From NCBI GenBank assembly GCA_028279065.1, contig JANQSY010000135.1, positions 1-64,000 on the forward strand: 64,000 nt of DNA. Reading direction: 5' to 3'. Below are positions 57,106 to 64,000 of this stretch, piece after piece. The first letter of the stretch is position 1. Each line of letters opens with the position of its first letter. This stretch comes from Cytophagales bacterium (lineage in GTDB: Bacteria; Bacteroidota; Bacteroidia; Cytophagales; CCMP332). The position numbers and the translations under genes are program-made. The notes under the pieces were generated by a model that searched no databases, was not told the origin of the DNA, and worked only from the letters and a program-made list of their open reading frames with translations.

Positions 57106-58422
57106 TCATTCAAATCCTGCCAAATCCGGAAGCCACTCAATGATCCCCGGGAAAAGGATCAGCAAACTCATAACCAATAGCTGCACCATTACGAATGGAA
57201 TGATACCTCGGTAAAGCTGTCCAGTCGAAATGTAGGAGGGAGCCACTCCTTTTAAATAAAATAAAGAGAATCCAAAGGGGGGAGTAAGAAAGGAAGTTTG
57301 AAGATTTACAGCAAGAAGAATCCCTATCCAGATCAGGTCGACATTCAGCTGTTTGAAAATTGGAGCCACTACCGGAACAATAATGAAAACGATCTCGATG
57401 AAGTCTATGAAAAAGCCGGCAACGAAAACCAGGGCCATTACCAGTGCCACAAATCCCCCTGAGGATAAGTTGCTTCCAAGGATGACCTCGGTTAGCAGAT
57501 GATCCCCACCCAATCCCCTGAAAACAAGGGAAAAGGCGGTTGCCCCAATGAAGATCATGAATACCATCGATGTCAGGTAGGTAGATTCGCGCCCTATCTC
57601 CTTTAGGGTTTTGAGGTCCATTCTTCCTTGCATCCATGCCAGAACGATTGCCCCAACTGCCCCAACAGCTGCAGCTTCAGTGGGGGATGCAATACCAGCA
57701 AATATTGAACCCAGCACTGCAAGGATCAGCACAAAAGGGAGGATCATGGGCTTTAACAATTTGATTAACTTCAGATCCGACTTTCTGTTTTGATCCATGT
57801 CTGTATCCGGAACCCAATCAGGTTTTAGGAGGGTAATGACCAGTACCATAACCAAATACAGAATAACCAAACCCACCCCAGGCACAACTGCTGCCATAAA
57901 GAGTTTCCCCACCGAAACATTGAGAACACTTCCCAACAAGACCAACACCACGGAGGGAGGAATGATCTGACCCAAGGTTCCGGAAGATGAGATCACCCCT
58001 GTAGCCAGTTCTGCTTTATAGTTGTTTTTGATCATTGTAGGCAGGCTTATCAAGCCCATGGTAACAACAGTAGCTCCAACAATACCAGTTGATGCGGCAA
58101 GCATCGCCCCGACGATTATAACTGCATATGCGAGCCCTCCCTTGATCCTTCCCAACAACTTTCCCATTGATTCCAAAAGGTTCTCAGCCAGGCCGGACCG
58201 TTCAAGTGTGATCCCCATAAAAATGAAAAGAGGGGCGGCTATTAGAACATAGTTATTGACTATGCCAAATATCCTAAGCGGAAGGGCATAAAAGAAATCC
58301 ATACCCAATGTGAAAACCCCAAAAATGAAAGCAACACCACCAAGGGTAAAAGCGACAGGATACCCGAAAAGGATCAGGATAAAGGCGGTGGCAAACATTA
58401 TGATTGGAAGCCACTCTGTCAT
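57106..58422 (-). CDS. TRAP transporter large permease (DctM)
   Basis: About 438 residues from the ATG at 58422, the usual length, with about twelve TM helices; the frame to 58491 is an unsupported extension. The DctM signatures are PLFIFMGITLERSGLAENLL, AVIIVGAMLAASTGIVGATV, SSGTLGQIIPPSVVLVLLGS and FIGATAFSLVFRGLGGDHLL. It imports an organic acid with the sodium gradient, using DctQ and a periplasmic DctP. It overlaps dctQ by 4 bp. DctP is not in the window, so the substrate cannot be guessed. Confidence 0.93.
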   Translation of the reverse strand: MTEWLPIIMFATAFILILFGYPVAFTLGGVAFIFGVFTLGMDFFYALPLRIFGIVNNYVLIAAPLFIFMGITLERSGLAENLLESMGKLLGRIKGGLAYAVIIVGAMLAASTGIVGATVVTMGLISLPTMIKNNYKAELATGVISSSGTLGQIIPPSVVLVLLGSVLNVSVGKLFMAAVVPGVGLVILYLVMVLVITLLKPDWVPDTDMDQNRKSDLKLIKLLKPMILPFVLILAVLGSIFAGIASPTEAAAVGAVGAIVLAWMQGRMDLKTLKEIGRESTYLTSMVFMIFIGATAFSLVFRGLGGDHLLTEVILGSNLSSGGFVALVMALVFVAGFFIDFIEIVFIIVPVVAPIFKQLNVDLIWIGILLAVNLQTSFLTPPFGFSLFYLKGVAPSYISTGQLYRGIIPFVMVQLLVMSLLILFPGIIEWLPDLAGFE

Positions 58423-58907
58423 TTTTGAAACCTTTGAATGAGGTTTTGGATACCCTGAAGGAATAGTAAAAGGAACATGATGGGTATGCAAGCTTTGATC
58501 AGGAATCGGAAGGGGAGTCCTCCCGGGTCCGGTGATCCTTCAAGGATCTCAAAGCTGTTCATCGCGAATTTCAGGGAGTAGACAAACCCTACTATACAAA
58601 ACGGAAGCAGTAAAAGGCATACTCCAATTAGATCAATGGTGTTTCTCCTGTTATCTGCCCATTTATTATAGAACAGGTCCACTCTCACATGTTTATTCAG
58701 CAAATAGGTTTGGGCGGCGCCCAACAGGAAGATCAGCCCGAAGAGGTGCCATTCCAATTCAAAAAGCCAGGGAAAGGAAATGTTGAAAAGGTACCTGAAT
58801 AACACATCTGTCAGGACGACAAAGGGAAGTATGATATTGACCCAGGATGCCAGGGTTCCTGAAATTGAAACCAACTTCTTAATTCCTCTTGCCAGTAGTC
58901 TCAACAT
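58419..58907 (-). CDS. TRAP transporter small permease (DctQ)
   Basis: 162 residues with four TM helices (LASWVNIILPFVVLTDVLFR; FELEWHLFGLIFLLGAAQTY; LIGVCLLLLPFCIVGFVYSL; FLIKACIPIMFLLLFLQGIQ). The conserved DctQ motif is QTYLLNKHVRVDLFYNKWAD, here with HVRVD. It holds the large permease and the binding protein together. First gene of the pair, translation-coupled with dctM. Confidence 0.9.
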   Translation of the reverse strand: MLRLLARGIKKLVSISGTLASWVNIILPFVVLTDVLFRYLFNISFPWLFELEWHLFGLIFLLGAAQTYLLNKHVRVDLFYNKWADNRRNTIDLIGVCLLLLPFCIVGFVYSLKFAMNSFEILEGSPDPGGLPFRFLIKACIPIMFLLLFLQGIQNLIQRFQK

Positions 58908-58962
58908 CTGCTCAATATTAATTCAAGAATTTTGAATTGTATATTGATCAAAAATTTAAGGA

Positions 58963-59385
58963 TTGGAAAGAGTAAGAATCAGTATCCCGGAGGATCTCCC
59001 CTTTTTCATCGAGGAAAAAGTTAGAGTAAGTGACCTTAACTATGGGAATCATTTGGGGAATGATGCTGTTCTGTCCCTTTTGCATGAGGGGAGAATGCAG
59101 TTCCTTAATTCATTCGGCTGGGATGAAATGGATCTCGCAGGGGTTGGTTTGATCATGGCTGATTCGGCAATTGAATACAAGTCTGAGGGCTTTCTTGGTG
59201 ATCGGTTGAAGATCTTTGTTGGATTTGGAAGAAAATCCCCTGTTGGCTTTGATCTGCTTTACCGGATCGAAAAACGAGATGGGCAACTTGTGGCCAAGGC
59301 AAAAACCGGAATGATCTGCTTTGATTATGACAAAAGAAAAATTGTTTCTCTTCCTGAGGAGGTAACCGAGAAGATCAAGAGTTGA
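58963..59385 (+). CDS. Hotdog thioesterase (YbgC/FadM-like)
   Basis: 140 residues with a TTG start; no ATG is available. The fold is clear: FFIEEKVRVSDLNYGNHLGN (catalytic Asp-Asn-Asn region, where YbgC has D-x-x-x-H), LSLLHEGRMQFLNSFGWDEM, IMADSAIEYKSEGFLGDRLK and LLYRIEKRDGQLVAKAKTGM. It probably cleaves acyl-CoA. Its stop precedes the rlmN TTG by 3 bp, so the two are cotranscribed. Confidence 0.88.
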   Translation: MERVRISIPEDLPFFIEEKVRVSDLNYGNHLGNDAVLSLLHEGRMQFLNSFGWDEMDLAGVGLIMADSAIEYKSEGFLGDRLKIFVGFGRKSPVGFDLLYRIEKRDGQLVAKAKTGMICFDYDKRKIVSLPEEVTEKIKS

Positions 59386-59388
59386 AAA

Positions 59389-60426
59389 TTGGAAAAGAAA
59401 AAGGACATAAGGAGTTATTCTCTTGATGATCTAATACCGAAGATCGAATCCATGGGACAGCCAAAATTCAGAGCTCGTCAGGTTTGGGATTGGGTGTGGA
59501 AAAAGGATGTCGGTGACTTTGATGAGATGAGAAACATTCCCAAGGATTTTTTGAAGGAATTAAAAGATGCCTTTGATTTCAGTCGCCCACGGATTGGTGA
59601 AACCCAAAAAAGCTCTGATGGAACGATTAAATGCGGCTTTAAACTTGGCGATGGTGAATATGTTGAAGGTGTACTGATTCCCACTGAAGACAGGATCACT
59701 GCTTGTATCTCCTCCCAGGTCGGGTGCAGCTTGAGTTGCGCTTTTTGTGCAACGGGATTATTAAAGAGGAAAAGGAACCTTGAGGCTTTTGAGATCTATG
59801 ACCAGGTCTTCAAAATGAACCTGTTGTCAAAGAGAGAATATCAAAGGCCTATTTCAAATATCGTTTATATGGGAATGGGTGAGCCCCTTTTGAATTATTC
59901 ATCTGTCGTCAGATCTGCTGAAATGATAAGTTCAGTGGATGGTTTGCACATGTCGCCTTCCAGGATAACCGTTTCAACTGCCGGGATAACCAAAATGATC
60001 GAGAAACTGGCGGAGCTTAAACCAAGGTTCAACCTTGCCCTTTCATTGCATGCCGCCAATGATGCAAAAAGGAATGAGGTCATGGAGATCAACAAGACCA
60101 ATGATCTTCAGGGGCTTATAAGTGCCCTCAATAAATTCTATGACCAGACCGGCAACCGAGTCACATTCGAATATATCCTATTGAAGGATTTCAATGATTC
60201 TGATCAAGACGCAGATGAATTGGTTCAAATTGCCAGGAAGGTCCCATCAAAGGTCAATCTAATTGAGTACAATCCGGTTGAAGGATTGGATTTTGATCGG
60301 ACTGCAGATTCCAAAGCAGAAAGATTTCGCGAATATCTGGTAAAGAATAGAATACCTGCAAGCCTACGAAGAAGCAGGGGAAAAGATATCGATGCTGCCT
60401 GTGGTCAGTTGGCAGGAAAGAAATAA
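59389..60426 (+). CDS. rlmN: Dual-specificity rRNA/tRNA methyltransferase RlmN
   Basis: 345 residues with a TTG start. Radical SAM motif CxxxCxxC in GCSLSCAFCATGLLKRKR. The N-terminal RNA-binding helical domain (SLDDLIPKIESMGQPKFRAR, QVWDWVWKKDVGDFDEMRNI), NIVYMGMGEPLLNY, LALSLHAANDAKRNEVMEIN and C-terminal LRRSRGKDIDAACGQLAG with the methyl-carrying Cys are all present. It methylates A2503 of 23S rRNA and A37 of some tRNAs through an S-methyl-Cys intermediate. Second gene of a two-gene unit, closed by a bidirectional terminator. Confidence 0.96.
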   Translation: MEKKKDIRSYSLDDLIPKIESMGQPKFRARQVWDWVWKKDVGDFDEMRNIPKDFLKELKDAFDFSRPRIGETQKSSDGTIKCGFKLGDGEYVEGVLIPTEDRITACISSQVGCSLSCAFCATGLLKRKRNLEAFEIYDQVFKMNLLSKREYQRPISNIVYMGMGEPLLNYSSVVRSAEMISSVDGLHMSPSRITVSTAGITKMIEKLAELKPRFNLALSLHAANDAKRNEVMEINKTNDLQGLISALNKFYDQTGNRVTFEYILLKDFNDSDQDADELVQIARKVPSKVNLIEYNPVEGLDFDRTADSKAERFREYLVKNRIPASLRRSRGKDIDAACGQLAGKK

Positions 60427-60455
60427 ATAGGGCAGGGTTTCCCAACCCTATTTTA
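60425..60455. terminator. Bidirectional terminator between rlmN and floA
   Basis: AAATAGGG (60425-60432) pairs with CCCTATTT (60446-60453), and an alternative AGGGTT/AACCCT hairpin lies inside; ATTTTACCTTT follows on the plus strand and a T-run on the minus strand. It separates the two convergent operons. Confidence 0.7.
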
Positions 60456-60459
60456 CCTT

Positions 60460-61467
60460 TTAGCCTTTGTTTCCTGATTTGCCGGACCCCTTCTTATCCG
60501 AACTTTTTCCAGATCCTGCAATAGAATCCCTCATATCGGTGTCGGCCTCTATATTCCTGAGGCGGTAATAGTCCATGACACCCAGGTTGCCCAATTTAAA
60601 GGCTTCCGAGATCGCCTTGGGTATTTCTGCTTCAGCTTCGATAACCTTGGCTTTCATTTCCTGGCTTTTGGCCTTCATTTCCTGCTCACTTGCAACGGCC
60701 ATCGCCCTTCTTTCTTCAGCTTTGGCTTCGGCAACCTTTAGATCTGCATTTGCCTGATCGATCTGCAGTTTTGCTCCGATGTTCTCTCCTACGTCCACAT
60801 CTGCAATATCTATGGAAAGGATCTCAAAGGCGGTACCAGCATCTAATCCCCTTTGAAGGACAAGTTTTGAGATCTTATCAGGATTTTCCAGAACCTCCTT
60901 ATGTGTGCCTGCCGAACCGATGGAGGTGACAATTCCTTCCCCGACCCTAGCTAGGATAGTGTCTTCGCCTGCACCTCCAACGAGTTGCTGGATATTGGCT
61001 CTGACGGTAACCCTTGCAGTGGCGATCAACTGGATCCCGTCTGCCGCAACGGCTGCAACCTTTGGTGTGGTGATCACCTTTGGATTTACAGAAATCTGGA
61101 CTGCCTGAAAAACATCCCTACCTGCGAGGTCTATGGCAGTTGCCTGCTTAAATGAAAGGTTGATATTCGCCTTATCAGCAGAAATCAATGCAGTGATCAC
61201 ATTTGGCACCTGTCCCCCTGCTAGAAAATGGGTTTCAAGCTCCCTTGAGGTAACTGTCAGTCCCGCCTTAGTTGCAGTAATCATGGAATTGACCACTATT
61301 CTTGGCGGAACCTTTCTAATTCTCATCAGAACGAGCTCTAAAAGACCAATTCTAACTCCTGAAAATCTTGCGGTGATCCAAAGGTTGACAGGAACAAAAT
61401 AGAGAAATAGAAAAAAAACTATTATTGCTCCAACCAAGATCAATATCGGTAGTATACCAGCTGCCAT
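60460..61467 (-). CDS. floA: Flotillin-like protein FloA
   Basis: 335 residues of the FloA (UPF0365) family. There is one hydrophobic anchor ([20 protein letters not shown]) followed by an SPFH-type domain ([29 protein letters not shown]-like [60 protein letters not shown]) and a charged coiled coil rich in Ala-Glu-Ala-Lys ([20 protein letters not shown]). It organises functional membrane microdomains. nfeD stands 1 bp upstream, the standard partner. The last 20 residues are Ser/Gly/Lys rich. Confidence 0.95.
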   Translation of the reverse strand: MAAGILPILILVGAIIVFFLFLYFVPVNLWITARFSGVRIGLLELVLMRIRKVPPRIVVNSMITATKAGLTVTSRELETHFLAGGQVPNVITALISADKANINLSFKQATAIDLAGRDVFQAVQISVNPKVITTPKVAAVAADGIQLIATARVTVRANIQQLVGGAGEDTILARVGEGIVTSIGSAGTHKEVLENPDKISKLVLQRGLDAGTAFEILSIDIADVDVGENIGAKLQIDQANADLKVAEAKAEERRAMAVASEQEMKAKSQEMKAKVIEAEAEIPKAISEAFKLGNLGVMDYYRLRNIEADTDMRDSIAGSGKSSDKKGSGKSGNKG

Positions 61468-61468
61468 A

Positions 61469-61936
61469 TTATTTTATTTCTTCTACGATAACCTTTTGAT
61501 TATCAATTTTCAATATTCGGATTCTTTTTCCGGATTCAATATAATCCGCGAAAGATGACACTTCATAGTTTTTCCCGAAAAATTCACCTTTGCCCATGGG
61601 GCGCAGACTTGATGCGGAAACGCCTTCTTGCCCCACCTCTAACTCATTTGTTTTCCCTTGGTTGAATTTGCTGGTATTTGAAGTTTTCAAGGAAAACCTC
61701 TCCCATGATTTGCCACGTAGACTTAAACCAACTACCACCACGGAAAAAATAAAACTCCCGATGAAAAACATGTGCGCGGTTCCACTCGGAAAATAGCTAT
61801 AGGAAAGCACAATTCCTGTGATATAGGATGCGACTCCCAAAATTCCAAAAACAGTGGTTCCAGGGATAAAAAGGATTTCGACTATGGCTAGTGCCAAGCC
61901 TATTACAATAAATCCTATTACAATCAGCCACTCCAT
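61469..61936 (-). CDS. NfeD-family membrane protein
   Basis: 155 residues: three TM helices ([60 protein letters not shown]) followed by a C-terminal OB-fold NfeD domain ([40 protein letters not shown]). NfeD proteins bind flotillin-type partners and are always encoded beside them. It is 1 bp from floA, so the two are translated together from the same mRNA. Confidence 0.93.
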   Translation of the reverse strand: MEWLIVIGFIVIGLALAIVEILFIPGTTVFGILGVASYITGIVLSYSYFPSGTAHMFFIGSFIFSVVVVGLSLRGKSWERFSLKTSNTSKFNQGKTNELEVGQEGVSASSLRPMGKGEFFGKNYEVSSFADYIESGKRIRILKIDNQKVIVEEIK

Positions 61937-61939
61937 TTC

Positions 61940-63415
61940 TCAATAAGCCTTAGCAAATATCACCCGTTGACTTGAAGGTTTTCCTGTAACCATGCATTTT
62001 CCTTCTTCTTTTTCTCCCTCAATTGGGATACATCTAATGGTCGCCTTTGTTTCATTCTTTACCTTTTCCTCTGTTTCTGCTGTCCCATCCCAATGTGCAA
62101 GAAAAAACCCACCCTCATTTTTCACCTTCTTCTTAAAATCATCATAAGAATCAATTTTCTGGGTGTTTTCCTCCCTGAATTTCAAGGCCTTGTTGAAAAT
62201 GTTCTTTTGAGTTTCTTCCAGCAAGCTTTCTATCCTTCCTTCAAGACCTTCCATAGGCACGATCTCCTTTTGTCCTGTATCCCTCCTGGCCAATTCGACA
62301 TTCTCGTTTTCAAGGTCCCTGGGCCCAATTGCTAAACGAACAGGTACGCCTTTTAATTCATACTCAGAGAATTTCCAGCCTGGCCTTTCTGTATCCCGGT
62401 CATCGAGTTTTACCAGTATTCCCCTTTTTCTCAATCCATCCTGTATCCTCTTTCCAACTTCACAGATCTCCCCGTATTGCTCTTCGTTTTTGTAAATAGG
62501 CACTATTACGACCTGAACAGGTGCTAGTTTTGGAGGAATGATCAGACCCTGATCATCCCCATGCGCCATGATCAAAGCTCCCATTAGCCGTGTACTCACT
62601 CCCCAGGAAGTTCCCCAAACCAACTCTTGGTTACCTTCCTTGGTAGCGAAGGTCACATCAAACGCCTTTGCAAAATTCTGTCCAAGGAAATGGGAGGTCC
62701 CGGCCTGCAAAGCTTTTCCATCCTGCATCAAGGCTTCAATGCAATAGGTATCTACCGCACCCGCAAACCTTTCACTTTCGGTCTTCAAGCCTTTGATCAC
62801 AGGTATGGCCAAAACATTTTCCGCGAAATCCGCATAGACATCCAAGATCCGTAATGTCTCCTCAACAGCTTCTTTTTCAGTGGAATGTGCGGTATGCCCC
62901 TCCTGCCATAAGAATTCTGCGGTCCTGAGGAACAAACGTGTTCTCATTTCCCACCTCACAACATTTGCCCATTGGTTGATCAGCAATGGGAGATCCCTAT
63001 AGGATTGTATCCAATTCTTATAGGCATTCCATATCACGGTTTCGGAGGTAGGCCTGATGATCAGTTCTTCTTCCAGCGCAGCTTCAGGATCCACTACAAC
63101 CCCTTTTCCGTCTTCAGAATTTTTAAGTCGATAATGAGTAACGACTGCACATTCCTTTGCAAATCCCTCGACATGGTCGGCCTCCTTACTCAGATATGAT
63201 TTCGGAATGAACAAGGGAAAATAGGCATTGACATGTCCAGTGGCCTTGAACATATCATCAAGCTCCCTTTGCATTTTTTCCCATATGGTAAACCCGTAGG
63301 GCTTAATTATCATGCATCCCCTGACCGGTGAATTTTCTGCAAGATCAGCTTTTATGACAAGGTCATTGTACCATTGTGGATAGTCACTTTCTCTGCTTGT
63401 TATGCCTTTCCCCAT
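61940..63415 (-). CDS. proS: Prolyl-tRNA synthetase (ProS type 3)
   Basis: 491 residues of the eukaryote/archaeal-like type, without the bacterial editing domain. The N-terminus is [20 protein letters not shown]. Class II motif 2 is [20 protein letters not shown] followed by [16 protein letters not shown], and motif 3 is [20 protein letters not shown]. The anticodon-binding domain ends [20 protein letters not shown] with the Cys of the C-terminal zinc-like domain. It charges tRNA-Pro. It is followed 4 bp on by nfeD-floA, so it heads that transcript. Confidence 0.95.
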   Translation of the reverse strand: MGKGITSRESDYPQWYNDLVIKADLAENSPVRGCMIIKPYGFTIWEKMQRELDDMFKATGHVNAYFPLFIPKSYLSKEADHVEGFAKECAVVTHYRLKNSEDGKGVVVDPEAALEEELIIRPTSETVIWNAYKNWIQSYRDLPLLINQWANVVRWEMRTRLFLRTAEFLWQEGHTAHSTEKEAVEETLRILDVYADFAENVLAIPVIKGLKTESERFAGAVDTYCIEALMQDGKALQAGTSHFLGQNFAKAFDVTFATKEGNQELVWGTSWGVSTRLMGALIMAHGDDQGLIIPPKLAPVQVVIVPIYKNEEQYGEICEVGKRIQDGLRKRGILVKLDDRDTERPGWKFSEYELKGVPVRLAIGPRDLENENVELARRDTGQKEIVPMEGLEGRIESLLEETQKNIFNKALKFREENTQKIDSYDDFKKKVKNEGGFFLAHWDGTAETEEKVKNETKATIRCIPIEGEKEEGKCMVTGKPSSQRVIFAKAY

Positions 63416-63520
63416 CTTTTATTTAGGCTTTTGGTATAGGATTTGCTGATTTCAATAAGAGCGCAAAGATAATCCAGCGCAGGGTTAAATAATTGGCGAA
63501 TTGAATAAAGAAAAATGACC

Positions 63521-64000
63521 ATGAAAAACCAGTACTACATCCTTTCAATTTCCTTGATCCTCGTTCTTTTGACTGCGTTTAAAGGTCTGGCCTGGAATTC
63601 CGCAACCTACGAGATCAGGCCGGTTACCATTAGTCATAATCTTGCTCTGACCAATGCAGAACCTGATCTGTATCTTGAGACAAATCCCTTGAGATATAAT
63701 CAGTTTCCACACCATCCTGAATTTCTTTTGATCAAGCATGATCCGGGGCCCTTTGTCTATTGGAATGAGTACTATGGATTCCGTCCGGGCCTTTTTTCGA
63801 ATCGCCTGTTCATATATGGAAATGAATTTATTGATGTTGGAGATGGTACCCCGGGAATGATGGGGTCTTACCTGGTTACGAAAAGAAGAATGTTTCTTTT
63901 CAGAATGGGTAGCGAGATCTTTGTTCTCCTTCTTGATCTTGTCTCGGATATCTATTTGACAACAAGCATGGGACCTCAATTCTACTGCTATAATGGTTCA
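63521..64000 (+). CDS. Partial CDS, signal-peptide protein of unknown family
   Basis: An open frame of 160 codons runs off the right edge; an ATG at 63515 two codons earlier is also possible. A signal peptide or membrane anchor (MKNQYYILSISLILVLLTAF) is followed by a Trp/Tyr/Pro-rich extracytoplasmic domain (WNSATYEIRPVTISHNLALT; YNQFPHHPEFLLIKHDPGPF; YWNEYYGFRPGLFSNRLFIY) and a possible second hydrophobic segment (GSEIFVLLLDLVSDIYL). I do not recognise it. It is divergent from proS with 105 bp between the starts. Confidence 0.6.
   Translation, partial: MKNQYYILSISLILVLLTAFKGLAWNSATYEIRPVTISHNLALTNAEPDLYLETNPLRYNQFPHHPEFLLIKHDPGPFVYWNEYYGFRPGLFSNRLFIYGNEFIDVGDGTPGMMGSYLVTKRRMFLFRMGSEIFVLLLDLVSDIYLTTSMGPQFYCYNGS

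Overview
The window is a compact, moderately AT-rich stretch of chromosome from a free-living member of the Bacteroidota, most likely a Cytophagales-type lineage. Three things point there. Secreted proteins carry type IX secretion sorting tails of both kinds (type A at 2345-4042 and 7609-11640, type B/gliding-motility-associated at 43764-45683). Promoters match the Bacteroidota TTTG-19-TAnnTTTG pattern, best seen at the tRNA-Gln gene. Shine-Dalgarno sequences are largely absent while TTG start codons are common. Typical phylum genes are present as well: DUF3822 next to coaD, FloA/NfeD, a Bat-type VWA/DUF58 operon, an S74-tailed surface protein and DUF1573.

Layout. 1-7.5 kb: minus-strand cell-envelope and small metabolic genes (hypothetical membrane protein, outer-membrane channel-like protein, DUF6438-like protein, tandem DUF4397 surface protein, guanylate-kinase-like protein, fasciclin lipoprotein, pterin carbinolamine dehydratase, PqqB-like hydrolase). 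7.6-11.6 kb: one 1343-residue secreted repeat protein. 11.7-17.4 kb: an accessory island with an orphan hypothetical, a small membrane protein behind a highly self-complementary leader, a Panacea-domain antitoxin with an overlapping toxin-like gene, an IS1595-type transposase facing a tiny HTH-like protein across a 28-bp near-palindrome, a coiled-coil/HARE-like protein and several very small ORFs. 17.4-22.3 kb: membrane protein, GDP-mannose 3,5-epimerase homologue plus WecG/TagA glycosyltransferase (surface polysaccharide), then Pth, L25 and Prs. 22.4-27.9 kb: Mpo1-like protein, MFS transporter, S74 surface protein, membrane metallophosphoesterase. 27.9-34.5 kb: a complete TetR-TolC-MFP-RND efflux operon. 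34.7-40.2 kb: PurL, tRNA-Gln, macrodomain protein, Ffh and pyruvate dehydrogenase E1 beta.

40.3-53.8 kb: OmpA/TPR lipoprotein, PspC, GT2, YbaB, type-B T9SS cargo, HutH overlapping HisS, a lysine-rich small protein, phosphodiesterase, PyrE, NUDIX, CoaD, DUF3822, NUDIX and a PaaI-type thioesterase. 53.8-64 kb: DUF1573, a shortened Bat operon (DUF58, BatD/DUF4381-like, BatA), a TRAP transporter without its binding protein, thioesterase-RlmN, FloA-NfeD, ProS and a truncated gene at the right edge.

How it works together. Most of the window is housekeeping: nucleotide synthesis (PurL, Prs, PyrE), translation (Pth, L25, HisS, ProS, RlmN, tRNA-Gln), membrane targeting (Ffh), CoA, envelope maintenance and efflux. 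The parts most worth a second look are the accessory island, three start codons that sit directly against the U-tract of an intrinsic terminator (4911, 20580, 37630), and several structured intergenic regions. I found no CRISPR array, rRNA, prophage or clearly bounded insertion sequence.
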